DNA from: Microvirga sp. 3-52
GTDB lineage: Bacteria > Pseudomonadota > Alphaproteobacteria > Rhizobiales > Beijerinckiaceae
Assembly (NCBI RefSeq): GCF_018383585.1
Contig: NZ_JAHAMK010000006.1
Location: forward strand, 153,390 to 217,389
Reading direction: 5' to 3'
Length of the DNA: 64,000 bases
The translations under genes were made by a program, and so were the position numbers. Position 1 is the stretch's first letter. Each line of letters begins with the position of its first letter. Positions 27,425 through 36,283 of this stretch are shown piece after piece. The notes under the pieces are model-generated. The model did not search any database and was not told the DNA's origin. It saw nothing but the letters and a program-made list of their open reading frames with translations.

Positions 27425-29599
27425 TTACTCCGCAGCCACCTTCATCGCTCCGTCCGACCACTCCACTTCACTATCGGAGAAGAACCGGTCGAGGGCACTC
27501 TCGAGACGTGGCATGAGAATGCCTCGTTCCGTGGACAGGGCCGTATTGAGAACGGGGAGATCGCCGGCATCCGTCACGAGTTCCGGATCGAAACCTGCAC
27601 GCTCCGCCGCCATGGCAGCCAGAACGCGCCAGGAGGCCTCGCCAATATTGGCCATGTGCCAGATGCCTGTGCCGCCGTCGATCAGGAGATCGAGCGAAGT
27701 GTTCACGAGATCGGGCACATATGTGGGAGACACCACATCGATGCTGGCTTTCACGCCCTCGCCCTTGCTGAGCGTATTCAGGATCGACCAGACGAAGTTG
27801 TAGCGGTCCCATGGGCCGAAGAAGGCGCTGGTGCGCAAGACCAGAGCCTTGTCGTACGCCTCGAGAACCCGGCGCTCGGCCTCGGCCTTGCTCTCGCCGT
27901 AGACCGTCGTGGGATTGACCTCGTCGCTTTCCACATAAGGCCGTCCGAGCGTTCCGTCGAAGACGAGATCGGACGAGAAGGTGACGAGAGGAATATCAAG
28001 ATCGGCGCAGGCCTTGGCCAGCGCCTCTGCTCCCGCGACGTTCTCTCGGAAGCACGCCTGCCTGTCGCTCTCGGCCTCCGCCACGCGGACATAACCTGCC
28101 GTATTGATCACGGCCCAGGGCCTGTAGCACTCGAGGGCTTTGGCGACGCTCCTGGGGTTGGCGATGTCCATATCCTGGCGCGCGAGCAGCACGTGGTTGA
28201 GTCCGCGGAAGTCGCATAGCCGGGAATAGGCGCGGCCAAGGGTTCCCGTCGCCCCCGTGATCAGAAGCTGTCGCGGCTCGTCGGCCAGCCAGCAGGATTT
28301 CGACCGCTTCGCCGGCGGCTTGTAGAAGCGGATGTCCCGCTTCCACCAGCCTGCGCGATCAAGCACCGGATGATCGAAGGTGCCGGTCTTGGCGAGCGCT
28401 TCCGCCGCATGGGCAAGCGCCGTGCGCCGCGGCTCGGAAGCCCGCACGTCGAAGGGTCCCGGCTCGTAGAAGCCGTTGCGGCGGGTCAGCAGGCTGTTCC
28501 AGTCCACGGCGCCATAAAGAGACCATACAGTGACGGCCCGGATGTCGGCTCCTTCGTCACGCAGCCTGTTGACGTCCTTCCATACTTCCATCAGCCAGCG
28601 CAGCTGGTCGTCACGGGTGCTGCCGTGATGCACCTCGGTCACGGCGATCGGACGCTTGTAGCGTTCCCACACCTCCCGAAGCCGCGCCGCGGGTCCGAGG
28701 TCGGCGGATGGCAGGGGCATGCGAACGGCTTCCGCATCCGCATATTGATGCCGGCCATTGCCGCCCCAATGGTGTTCGGGGTAGCGCGCCCTGCGCTCGT
28801 CGAGGTAGCGCTCGCTCGTCAAATAATGATTGATGCCGATGATGTCCGGTGCGGCATCCGCCTCGAGAAAGAGCTCGAGATCGGCCTGCGCGACACCGCT
28901 GTCGATGAATATACCCCACCAGGGATGATCCCGATCGACCATGCCGCAGAGGAGATCGAAGCTCAAGAAGCGCCGCTGGTTCTCGTGCTCGGCCTGATAG
29001 GCGAGCGCGGGCGTCGAGAACGTCTTGCCCATGTCGTCCGTCTGCACGAGCTGCGCATCCGGCCGAACCTTGCGGATGGCGCGCATGGACAGAACGGTCG
29101 CCTTGCACTCGTTCACGAGGATCTTGAGGAAAGCCTCGTAGCTCGTCCCATGAGGATACCAATGGCCATAAAGCCCCGAGAACCGCGCCGTCGTGAGCGG
29201 CTCGTTGACCGGGGTGTAAAGATCGAGATGCGGATGACGCTCCGCCACATTGGCGGCATGGCGCGCCAGAAGCTCGGGCCAGGCCGGATCGAGCATATGG
29301 GTGTAACGCGGGCCGCTGCCGTGATGACACAAGCCCGCAATGGCACGAATGCCAAGCGTCTGGAGGCGTTTCAGGCGCGGATCATGCCAGGAGAAGTCCG
29401 TACGGTCCGGGCTCTCGGGAGAGATTGTCTCCCAGAGCACCGGATGCCGCAGCGTGCGGATCCCGAGCTCGGCAATGCGGTCGAGATCCTCGATTCGATC
29501 ATGATGACCGGTCTCTGAGCTTTGATCGCGGTAATCGTCGCCAACTCTCGCGACGGTGCATTCCAGACCGCCCCAAAGCTCCAGTGGTCGTTTCATCAT
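27425..29599 (-). CDS. fusion: GH1-like glycosidase domain + RmlD-like sugar-nucleotide reductase
   Basis: Residues 1-410 resemble a family 1 (clan A) glycosidase. YTPVNEPLTTARF gives the acid/base Glu133 and PIAVTEVHHG the nucleophile Glu322. Residues 440-724 resemble RmlD (dTDP-4-dehydrorhamnose reductase): nucleotide motif ITGATGTLGRAY (449-455), VTFSSDLVFDG, and the catalytic Tyr567/Lys571 in VYGESKAEAE. All key residues are present in both halves. RmlD enzymes make nucleotide sugars for surface glycans, so a glycosidase fused to one is unusual. There is no signal peptide. It is third in the operon after the glycosyltransferase and glf, 71 bp behind glf. Confidence 0.82.
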   Translation of the reverse strand: MMKRPLELWGGLECTVARVGDDYRDQSSETGHHDRIEDLDRIAELGIRTLRHPVLWETISPESPDRTDFSWHDPRLKRLQTLGIRAIAGLCHHGSGPRYTHMLDPAWPELLARHAANVAERHPHLDLYTPVNEPLTTARFSGLYGHWYPHGTSYEAFLKILVNECKATVLSMRAIRKVRPDAQLVQTDDMGKTFSTPALAYQAEHENQRRFLSFDLLCGMVDRDHPWWGIFIDSGVAQADLELFLEADAAPDIIGINHYLTSERYLDERRARYPEHHWGGNGRHQYADAEAVRMPLPSADLGPAARLREVWERYKRPIAVTEVHHGSTRDDQLRWLMEVWKDVNRLRDEGADIRAVTVWSLYGAVDWNSLLTRRNGFYEPGPFDVRASEPRRTALAHAAEALAKTGTFDHPVLDRAGWWKRDIRFYKPPAKRSKSCWLADEPRQLLITGATGTLGRAYSRLCDFRGLNHVLLARQDMDIANPRSVAKALECYRPWAVINTAGYVRVAEAESDRQACFRENVAGAEALAKACADLDIPLVTFSSDLVFDGTLGRPYVESDEVNPTTVYGESKAEAERRVLEAYDKALVLRTSAFFGPWDRYNFVWSILNTLSKGEGVKASIDVVSPTYVPDLVNTSLDLLIDGGTGIWHMANIGEASWRVLAAMAAERAGFDPELVTDAGDLPVLNTALSTERGILMPRLESALDRFFSDSEVEWSDGAMKVAAE

Positions 29600-29670
29600 G
29601 CAACTCCGAGCTGTTACAACAGATCTTCCACAACTATTCTTAGCGCGGAAGGTTCAATGCTCTTTGTCGA

Positions 29671-30825
29671 TTACGAAACCAAAGCCGCCGAGGGCGATAC
29701 GACTTTGACGGACGATGTATCTGCTCCAACGGGCAGGGACTCATTGATGCGCCGGAAGGTGGCGAGCGCCTGGCCGACGATCTGGTCCATGTTGTAGTAG
29801 CGATAGGTGGCCAGACGGCCGACGAACCACACGTCGGGCGTTGCCAGGGCAAGCCGCTCGTACTTCTTGAACAGTTCCTGGTTCTCCGCCTTCGGGATCG
29901 GGTAATAGGGGTCCCCTTCGGCGGATGGGTATTCGTATGTCAGCGCCGTCTTGACATGCTCCTGACCGGTCAGGTGCTTGTATTCGGTGACGCGGGTGTA
30001 GTCCTTGGTTTGCGGGTAGTTCACGACGCCCACCGGCTGGTGCCACGCCTTGTCGAGGGTGACATGTTCGAAGCGCAGCGAACGATAGGGCAACTTGCCG
30101 AACTGGAAGCCGAAGTACTCGTCGATGGGCCCGCAATAGATGACGCGCCGATGGGGGACGATGTTCTTCACGTCGTCATATTCGGTCTGCGTCATCACAT
30201 GGATGTTGGGATGTCCGACCATCTTCTCGAACATCCGCGTGTAGCCGTTCTTCGGCATGAACTGGAATTCGTCCGTGAAGTAGCGGTCGTCCCGGTTCGT
30301 GCGCGTCGGCACGCGTGAGGTCACCGACTTGTCGAGTTCGGACGGATCGAGCCCCCATTGCTTGCGCGTATAGCCGCGGAAGAACTTTTCGTAGAGCTCG
30401 CGCCCGACGACGGAGACCACCACGTCTTCCGACGTCTTGATCTCGCCGATGCTTTCCGCCCGCTCGGCAAACCAGTCCTGCAGCTGCTCGGACGTAAGAT
30501 TCAGCCCATAGAGCTTGTTGACCGTATCGAGATTGATCGGGATCGGCACGAGCATCCCATCCACGTCCGCCAGTACCCGGTGCTCGTAGAAGCGCCATTC
30601 CGTGAAGCGGGAAAGGTAATCGAAGATCTGCTTCGAATTGGTGTGGAAGATATGGGGGCCATATTGGTGAATGAGCAGGCCGTCATCGTCGTATCGGTCG
30701 TAGGCATTGCCGCCGATATGAGGACGGCGGTCGATGAGAAGAACACGCTCGTTGCGCTCGGTGGCCAAGCGTTCCGCCAGAACGCTGCCTGCGAAACCAG
30801 CGCCGACAATCAACCAATCATACAT
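29671..30825 (-). CDS. glf: UDP-galactopyranose mutase
   Basis: Glf is an FAD enzyme that interconverts UDP-galactopyranose and UDP-galactofuranose, the donor for Galf-containing glycans. The 384-residue protein has the FAD motif WLIVGAGFAGSVLAERLA and IGGNAYD. It also has GYTRKQWG, RVPTRTNRDDRYF and VGRLATYRYYNMDQ, the active-site signatures. Length is normal. It follows the glycosyltransferase gene by 6 bp and precedes the GH1-RmlD fusion, so the operon probably builds a glycan or glycoconjugate containing Galf. That product is inference. Confidence 0.93.
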   Translation of the reverse strand: MYDWLIVGAGFAGSVLAERLATERNERVLLIDRRPHIGGNAYDRYDDDGLLIHQYGPHIFHTNSKQIFDYLSRFTEWRFYEHRVLADVDGMLVPIPINLDTVNKLYGLNLTSEQLQDWFAERAESIGEIKTSEDVVVSVVGRELYEKFFRGYTRKQWGLDPSELDKSVTSRVPTRTNRDDRYFTDEFQFMPKNGYTRMFEKMVGHPNIHVMTQTEYDDVKNIVPHRRVIYCGPIDEYFGFQFGKLPYRSLRFEHVTLDKAWHQPVGVVNYPQTKDYTRVTEYKHLTGQEHVKTALTYEYPSAEGDPYYPIPKAENQELFKKYERLALATPDVWFVGRLATYRYYNMDQIVGQALATFRRINESLPVGADTSSVKVVSPSAALVS

Positions 30826-30831
30826 TCCAGA

Positions 30832-32049
30832 TCACTCCGCAGGCGTGGTGGCATAAACGGGAAGAGAGGGGGCAGGACGATCAGCTGTCGTGTCGCCGGT
30901 GACATCCAGCATGAGCTTGTGCATGGAAGCCCAGGTCTTGTCCCAGGATCCTGCCGCCAGGTGACGGTCGACCTTGGCAAGCCATGCCTCCTTTGGTCGG
31001 GCGAGGATAAGCTCGACCTTGGCAACGACATCCTTCGCGTCCTTCGCAATCTCGACGAGACCTTTCTCGCCGTAGGGCCGCACCACATCGGTGATCGGCG
31101 TCGAGACGACCGGCACGCCGGCCGCCAGGAATTCAGGCGTTTTCGTCGGGCTGATGAACTTCGTCGCCTCGTTCAGGGCGAAATTCATGAAGCCGACGTC
31201 CCAGCCGGACAGGTAATGCGGCAGCTCATTGTAGGATTTGCCGCCAAGCCAATGAATGTTGGGCCGCTGTGGCAGGGTCGAAGGGTCGATCTTCACCACA
31301 GGGCCGATCATGACGAACTGCCAGTCGGGACGCAGATCGGCGACCTCGGCCAGAAGGTCGATGTCCATCCGCTCGTCGACGACACCGAAAAAGCCAAGAC
31401 GGACATGTGGGATCTGCGCCTGATCGTCGGGATCCTTGTCGATCGAGCGCGCCTGGGAGAAGTGATGGAAGTCGATCGACGACGGGAAGCCGTGGACGCT
31501 GCGGTGGCGATGGCGCTTGGCCTCATAGAGGCTCATGCCGCCCGTGAAGACCAGATCACAGCGGGCGAAAAGGGCACTCTCCAGGTCGAGCAATTCCTGT
31601 GATGCGCCGCGGAACAGCGAGAGTTCGTCCATGTTGTCGTAGACACACAGGTCGCACTCGAGATCGCTGGTAAAGGCCATGGCCATCGGAGTGTAGTACC
31701 AGAAAACGCGCGGGCTCTTGGCCTCGCGTCCGATCAATTCCTCGATCAGATCGTGCTGCTCGGCGAGAATATCTTCATGCGAAAGGCCTTCGGGAAGAAC
31801 CGGCACGGCAATGGTGACACCCTGAGGCCGATCGCTCACATCCATATGAGGCGTCGCGCCCGCCTTGAACATGGGCTCTTCGATGATCATCACGTCGTAA
31901 TGCTTGACCGCACGGCTGAGGAGATGCTGAGGCCGTTGCCAGACGAAATCCCAGCGAAGGTGGGAGAAACAGACGAGGAGTGGTTTTTCTGATCCGGCTT
32001 TGACAGGCGAACGAAGGGCATAGGACTGCGGCATCAAACGCTCATGCAT
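30832..32049 (-). CDS. glycosyltransferase, GT-B fold (TuaH-like)
   Basis: The 405-residue protein begins its fold with LLVCFSHLRWDFVWQRPQHLLSRA, typical of TuaH-like transferases. It has YDNMDELSLF, VRLGFFGVVDERMD and a C-terminal donor-site stretch KTPEFLAAGVPVVSTP. It has no membrane helix. It is first in the operon with glf and GH1-RmlD. A perfect EcfG promoter lies about 120 bp upstream, suggesting induction by general stress. The natural donor may be UDP-Galf, made by the neighbour; that is inference. The start could be the ATG at 32034. Confidence 0.85.
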   Translation of the reverse strand: MHERLMPQSYALRSPVKAGSEKPLLVCFSHLRWDFVWQRPQHLLSRAVKHYDVMIIEEPMFKAGATPHMDVSDRPQGVTIAVPVLPEGLSHEDILAEQHDLIEELIGREAKSPRVFWYYTPMAMAFTSDLECDLCVYDNMDELSLFRGASQELLDLESALFARCDLVFTGGMSLYEAKRHRHRSVHGFPSSIDFHHFSQARSIDKDPDDQAQIPHVRLGFFGVVDERMDIDLLAEVADLRPDWQFVMIGPVVKIDPSTLPQRPNIHWLGGKSYNELPHYLSGWDVGFMNFALNEATKFISPTKTPEFLAAGVPVVSTPITDVVRPYGEKGLVEIAKDAKDVVAKVELILARPKEAWLAKVDRHLAAGSWDKTWASMHKLMLDVTGDTTADRPAPSLPVYATTPAE

Positions 32050-32171
32050 AGCGCCATCCTCAAATACAGGTGTGTTGTCGCGATCGGACGGAAGAACACG
32101 GCCCGGGGTGAATAAAGTGATGTCTTAAGTGAAGCGCACCAACGAAGGGTCGTGGTCGCAATCGATTATAT

Positions 32172-32196
32172 AACGCAGACGGAGCCGTTTGGTTCC
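32172..32196 (-). promoter_or_regulatory. EcfG promoter of the glycosyltransferase-glf-GH1/RmlD operon
   Basis: On the minus strand GGAAC (32196-32192), 16 bases and CGTT (32175-32172) match the EcfG consensus exactly. The site is also an imperfect inverted repeat (AACGCAGA...TCTGCGTT, 32172-32205), which could matter for RNA or for a second regulator. The first start codon is at 32049. Confidence 0.7.
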
Positions 32197-32242
32197 ATCT
32201 GCGTTCATCTTCATGAACGGCTATTCATGGCTATAGCCAGCG

Positions 32243-32554
32243 TCACTTCTTCTCGAGCATCAGTGTTCCTTGCTTTTGGATGAAGGTCTTCGCCTTCTCT
32301 GCAATCATTGCAAGGATCCACGGCAACTGCACTTCCACACGCACTTGATCTTGCATCACCTCAAGGTGGCCGTTGACGCTCTGCCCCATGGCCCCGACGC
32401 GAAAATCCATGCGATTCCCGCTCCAGGTTTCATCGATGGACGCGACCTTGTCCCCGAACTGGGATTTCAGCCCTGTCATGCCGCCGTGCAAACGGCGCAT
32501 GGCTTCGGCCTGGCCGAGGCTGTGGGGGATGGAAACGATCAGTGGCTTGGCCAT
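32243..32554 (-). CDS. polyhydroxyalkanoic acid system family protein
   Basis: The 103-residue protein (from MAKPLIVSIPHSLGQAEAM) matches the small PHA-system family: a short strand, an amphipathic helix, then beta strands and a final helix (ILAMIAEKAKTFIQKQ). Members are named for occurring near polyhydroxyalkanoate genes; no PHA gene is near here. I chose the ATG at 32554, which has GGAG seven bases upstream. A looser EcfG-like site (GGAAC at 32604-32600, N19, TT) lies just before it. Function is uncertain. Confidence 0.75.
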   Translation of the reverse strand: MAKPLIVSIPHSLGQAEAMRRLHGGMTGLKSQFGDKVASIDETWSGNRMDFRVGAMGQSVNGHLEVMQDQVRVEVQLPWILAMIAEKAKTFIQKQGTLMLEKK

Positions 32555-32679
32555 TGGAATGCTCCGCTTATCAACGACAAGCGAAGCAGTGCTGCTCAGG
32601 TTCCCTGGCCGGAGATCGTTGGGAGCGACGGTCCGGGGGCACTTCTCGCTGGTACGGACCTGCGGTTCCGCACGACGCG

Positions 32680-32988
32680 CTACAGCATTTCGACCTTGAT
32701 CGCGCGAATCACGATGGTTTCCTGCTCGAACCGGCGCTCCAGTTCCGCGCGGTAGCGCTCCCACCAAGGATGATCAAGTTCTCTGGTCATGACTTCAAAC
32801 ACGACGATATCGTCGTGGGAAGTATGGCCGCCCTCTTTCCAGACGCCATGCGCCGGGGCGCGGGTAAAGCTCGTAATGCCGCCGAATCGCTCGGACAATT
32901 CCGTGCGAACCCGGCCATAGGCTGCGCCGTCGAAACGGCGGCCGGCGTTGTCGGCGAGCGGGAGAAGAATCTGAACCAGATGCATCGA
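32680..32988 (-). CDS. hypothetical protein, 102 residues
   Basis: This small soluble protein begins MHLVQILLPLADNAGRRF and has HTSHDDIVVFEVMT and DHPWWERYRAELERRF. That is a pattern of strand, helix and strand, like a dimeric ferredoxin-like fold. An AGGGGA ribosome site precedes the ATG at 32988. I do not recognise a named family. It may be co-oriented with, but is not closely linked to, the PHA-system gene. Confidence 0.6.
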   Translation of the reverse strand, partial: SMHLVQILLPLADNAGRRFDGAAYGRVRTELSERFGGITSFTRAPAHGVWKEGGHTSHDDIVVFEVMTRELDHPWWERYRAELERRFEQETIVIRAIKVEML

Positions 32989-33056
32989 CATCCCCTGAAG
33001 CGCCATAAGCTGGCGTGGGAAAATAGTTCAGAGGAGGGAAAAGACGAGGCCACCTG

Positions 33057-33094
33057 AGCATCGAACCCAAAAGTGGTATGCACTTTTGAGATTC
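33057..33094. repeat. partial family C repeat
   Basis: AGCATCGAACCCAAAAGTGGTATGCACTTTTGAGATTC is one arm and most of the second of the hairpin seen at 12454-12501; the closing CGATGCT is lost. Confidence 0.65.
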
Positions 33095-33138
33095 ACCCCA
33101 TGTCATTGGCTCACTGGCACATCGTCGGTCAGCCTGGA

Positions 33139-33495
33139 TCAGGCCAGCAGAGCAGCAAACAACTCGCGCTCCGCGTCTGGCCATTGCTCATCGATTCGAT
33201 AGCGGCCCGACGGCTTGGAGATGCGCCACGGGCGAACCGTAGATGCATGGAACGCCTCGGAAGGCCGGAGCCGGCGCATCGTGCCATCCGTCTGCAGCTC
33301 ATCGATGACGACGAAGCCGAAGATCGTGAGCCGCGTCGCCATGACCTTGGTCGCGTGGTCGCTCGCCGCGATCGACAACGAGCCCGCGGCATAAACCGCA
33401 TCCATCAGGCTTCGTTGATCGCGGCTCGGATTGGCCGACGAGCGTGCGCCCGGAAAGCGTATGACGTTCGTCGACGGAGACGATCTCGATTCCAT
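33139..33495 (-). CDS. hypothetical protein, 118 residues
   Basis: The ATG at 33495 opens a frame with a Ser/Pro/Arg-rich start and then TKVMATRLTIFGFVVIDELQTDG, which looks like a beta-alpha core. No signal peptide, membrane helix or known motif is seen. It lies just downstream of rlpA on the same strand, 58 bp away, and may share its transcript. Coding is likely from codon use, but the family is unknown to me. Confidence 0.5.
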   Translation of the reverse strand: MESRSSPSTNVIRFPGARSSANPSRDQRSLMDAVYAAGSLSIAASDHATKVMATRLTIFGFVVIDELQTDGTMRRLRPSEAFHASTVRPWRISKPSGRYRIDEQWPDAERELFAALLA

Positions 33496-33553
33496 GTAAG
33501 CAACCCTTGGTCCCGAATCGCGCCAAGAATCGCCGGAAGGGATTAAGAAGCGC

Positions 33554-33973
33554 CTAATCGAGCCTGTGCAGGGAAACATAACCCGTGCCGGAGGACGTCA
33601 GGCCCAGCGCCAAGGCAGGACCTTTGGCGAGATCGATGATTCGCCGATGAGCAAAAGGACCGCGATCGTTCACCCGGACGACGACCGAGCGGCCATTGGT
33701 CTCGTTCACGACCTTGAGTCGCGTGCCGAACGGCAGAGAGCGATGGGCGGCTGTCATGTCGGAGGAATTGAAGCGCTCGCCGCTGGCGGTTTTGCGACCA
33801 TGAAATCCCGGTCCGTACCAGGAGGCGGTGCCGCGCTGAAAGGCTTTGCCGGTCTCGATATTCGCTTGTGAGATGGACCCGGTGATGTCGGGGTCGGTTG
33901 AGGTGGTTGTATTGCAAGCTGCAACAAGAAGAAGAGGCACCATTGCAGATGCCCGGGTGAGGATGTTCTTCAA
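33554..33973 (-). CDS. rlpA: RlpA-like septal lytic transglycosylase lipoprotein
   Basis: The 139-residue protein has a lipoprotein signal (LLLVAAC, cysteine about residue 20) and a double-psi beta-barrel. I see TASWYGPGFHGRKTASGERFN, LPFGTRLKVVNETNG and VVRVNDRGPF, the last with the catalytic aspartate. RlpA cuts naked glycan strands at the septum in Pseudomonas. The C-terminal SPOR domain found in long RlpA is absent, as in many alphaproteobacterial short forms. It is divergent from the carotenoid operon. Confidence 0.85.
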   Translation of the reverse strand: MKNILTRASAMVPLLLVAACNTTTSTDPDITGSISQANIETGKAFQRGTASWYGPGFHGRKTASGERFNSSDMTAAHRSLPFGTRLKVVNETNGRSVVVRVNDRGPFAHRRIIDLAKGPALALGLTSSGTGYVSLHRLD

Positions 33974-34094
33974 AGACAGTCTCCCCTTCCATTTCGGTTG
34001 GAAGTGAAACTGAGCCTTAAAAAGGCAAGAATAAGGCGCTAAGAAATTTTTCTACGCTCCCTCATCCTTCAGGATTATAAGAATGTTCGCAACA

Positions 34095-34138
34095 ATAGCC
34101 TGGATAGGGCCTCCACTCAATTTCCTATAGCCTGGATA
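34095..34138. promoter_or_regulatory. direct repeat upstream of the carotenoid operon
   Basis: The 12-mer ATAGCCTGGATA occurs at 34095-34106 and again at 34127-34138, spaced 32 bp start to start (about three helical turns). It lies in the 290-bp space between divergent rlpA and the first carotenoid gene. A pair of regulator sites on one DNA face is a reasonable guess; no clear promoter is seen otherwise. Confidence 0.4.
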
Positions 34139-34264
34139 ACGTTACTTCTTTGCAGAGGAAAAGTTTCACCTTTCCGTGATCCTGCGTCAGTGCCTCTGGT
34201 CGAGAGGCTAGTCCGGTCTAATTCAGACGGCCATTGTTTCACGACCACTGAGGGCTGCCGGCTC

Positions 34265-35815
34265 ATGCTCAAATCCGCCCGATCGCCCCAGGTCGCCATC
34301 GTGGGCGCCGGCCCGGGAGGCTTGGCCTCCGCCATGCTGCTGGCGCGGGAGGGCATACCCGTCACCATATTCGAGCGGGAACCCGCCGTTGGCGGACGCA
34401 CCCGCACGATTCATGCACCCGGCGGCCACAAATTCGATATCGGCCCGACCTTCTTCCTGTATCCGCGCGTCCTGAAGGACATCTTCGAGGCCTGCGGCGA
34501 GCGGTTGGAGGATCATGTCGAACTCAAGCGTCTCGACCCGCAATATCATCTCGTCTTCGAGGGCGGCGGCTCCATTCGCGCCACTTACGATCTCAACCGG
34601 CTCGAACAGGAGATCGCACGTCTCGCGCCGGCCGATGCGCGCAACGTGCGCCGATTTCTCGATGACAACCGCGACAAGCTCGAAGCCTTTCGGCCGGTCC
34701 TGGAACAGGCCTTCTCGAGCCCAGCGGATCTCTTCTCGCCGGCGATGCTGGCAGCCCTGCCGAAACTGAGGCCTTTCTCCAGCGTCGACAGCGATCTCAA
34801 GCGCTACTTCGCCGATCCACGCGTGCGCCTCGCCTTTTCGTTTCAGACGAAATATCTCGGCATGTCGCCGTTCCAGTGTCCGAGCCTGTTCACGATTCTC
34901 TCGTTTCTCGAATACGAGCACGGCGTCTTCCATCCCATGGGCGGCTGCGGTGCGGTCTCGGAGGCGATGGCAAACGTCGCACGCAAGATCGGCGTCGACA
35001 TTCGCCTGAACGCGCCGGTGGACCGCATTCTCTATGAAGACGGCGAGGCCGTCGGCCTTGAGGTCGGCGGGGAAACGTTCGCCGCAGGCTCGATCGTCGT
35101 GAACGGCGATTTCGGACATGCCATGCGCCGTCTCGTGCCGGAAGCCATGCGCCCACGCTGGAAAAACAAGAAGCTCGACCGCGCGAAAATTTCCTGCTCG
35201 ACCTTCATGCTTTATCTCGGCATCGAGGGTGATGCCGGCGATCTGGCGCATCACACGATCCTGCTGTCGCGGGACTATGAGCGCAATATTCACGAGATCA
35301 CCAACGGCATCCTGCCCGAAGAGCCTTCGGTCTATGTGCATCATGCCGGCGTGACCGACCCGTCGCTCGCGCCGAAGGGCCATACGAGTCTCTATGTGCT
35401 TGTCCCTGTACCGAACCTACGTTGCGGGATCGATTGGGCCAGCGAGGCACCACGTTATCGCAGGCTCGCGCTCGAGCGGCTGAAGCTGCTCGGGCTTCGC
35501 GATATCGAAGACCGCATCCGCTTCGAGCATGTGGTGACGCCGCGAGGCTGGCAGGACGATTTCGCCGTGTTCGAAGGCGCCACCTTCAACCTCGCGCACA
35601 ATCTCACCCAGATGCTCTACTTCCGGCCGCATAACCGCTTCGGTCGCAATGTCTACCTGGTCGGCGGCGGCACGCATCCCGGCAGCGGGCTGCCCGTGAT
35701 CTATGAAGGCGCACGCATCACGACACGCCTGCTGCTGGAGGATCGTGAGCGCCGCAGAGCGGGCCGCGGAGAATCGGACCCCGCAGTCTCACCGCTCGGC
35801 GAAGCGACCATTTGA
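34265..35815 (+). CDS. CrtI/CrtN-type carotenoid desaturase or oxidase (first copy)
   Basis: The 516-residue flavoprotein has the dinucleotide motif VAIVGAGPGGLASAMLLA, EREPAVGGRTRT and FDIGPTFFLYP. Its C-terminus GGGTHPGSGLPVIYEGARI is the usual CrtI-family end. It should desaturate or oxidise a C30 (squalene-derived) backbone, given the HpnC/D and HpnE genes in the same operon. It is the first gene; I took the ATG at 34265, with GAGGG upstream. A second, distinct CrtI-like gene follows at 37415. Which copy desaturates and which oxidises the end group cannot be read with certainty. Confidence 0.83.
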   Translation: MLKSARSPQVAIVGAGPGGLASAMLLAREGIPVTIFEREPAVGGRTRTIHAPGGHKFDIGPTFFLYPRVLKDIFEACGERLEDHVELKRLDPQYHLVFEGGGSIRATYDLNRLEQEIARLAPADARNVRRFLDDNRDKLEAFRPVLEQAFSSPADLFSPAMLAALPKLRPFSSVDSDLKRYFADPRVRLAFSFQTKYLGMSPFQCPSLFTILSFLEYEHGVFHPMGGCGAVSEAMANVARKIGVDIRLNAPVDRILYEDGEAVGLEVGGETFAAGSIVVNGDFGHAMRRLVPEAMRPRWKNKKLDRAKISCSTFMLYLGIEGDAGDLAHHTILLSRDYERNIHEITNGILPEEPSVYVHHAGVTDPSLAPKGHTSLYVLVPVPNLRCGIDWASEAPRYRRLALERLKLLGLRDIEDRIRFEHVVTPRGWQDDFAVFEGATFNLAHNLTQMLYFRPHNRFGRNVYLVGGGTHPGSGLPVIYEGARITTRLLLEDRERRRAGRGESDPAVSPLGEATI

Positions 35816-35826
35816 GGGATGACCAG

Positions 35827-36231
35827 ATGAGACCTGTCGGACTGGCTGTCGTCCTTTTCCTTTCTGTCTCATCCACTCAAGCGGCAACGCTCACGATCCG
35901 CGCGCAGGGTGTCCAAGCGGATCGGAACATGGTCTATGCCGGGATCTGCGACACGAGCTTCGACGAGGCTACCTGCCCCTACAAGGATCGTGGCCAGGCC
36001 ACGGCGGGAACGGTGGAGCTGCGGATCAGGAACGTGAAACCCGGCACCTATGCGATCGCCGTCTTTCATGACGTAAATGGCAACGGCAAGCTCGATCGCA
36101 GCTTCATCGGGCTGCCCAACGAGCCTTATGGCTTCTCGAACGATGTGGGCCGCCGCGGCCCTCCGAATTTCGAGGCTGCCCGAATCCTCGTCAAGGAACC
36201 CACGACCACGGTCGTGATTCCGATCCGATAG
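35827..36231 (+). CDS. DUF2141 secreted protein
   Basis: The 134-residue protein has a signal peptide (GLAVVLFLSVSSTQA) and a beta-sandwich DUF2141 domain. The family features VKPGTYAIAVFHDVNGNGKLD and PNEPYGFSNDVGRRGPPNF are plain. It is presumably periplasmic. Function of the family is unknown. It sits 11 bp after the first desaturase gene, behind a GAGGG ribosome site, so it belongs to the operon and may bind or place the pigment. Confidence 0.82.
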   Translation: MRPVGLAVVLFLSVSSTQAATLTIRAQGVQADRNMVYAGICDTSFDEATCPYKDRGQATAGTVELRIRNVKPGTYAIAVFHDVNGNGKLDRSFIGLPNEPYGFSNDVGRRGPPNFEAARILVKEPTTTVVIPIR

Positions 36232-36283
36232 GGCTGTCATGCTGTGGCGCGCCTATGCTCTCCTTTCACACGGAGGAGAGCGC

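Noticed and set aside
32172..32205. Hairpin read as a terminator
   Set aside because: There is no T tract on either strand, and the left part is an exact EcfG promoter for the glycosyltransferase operon.
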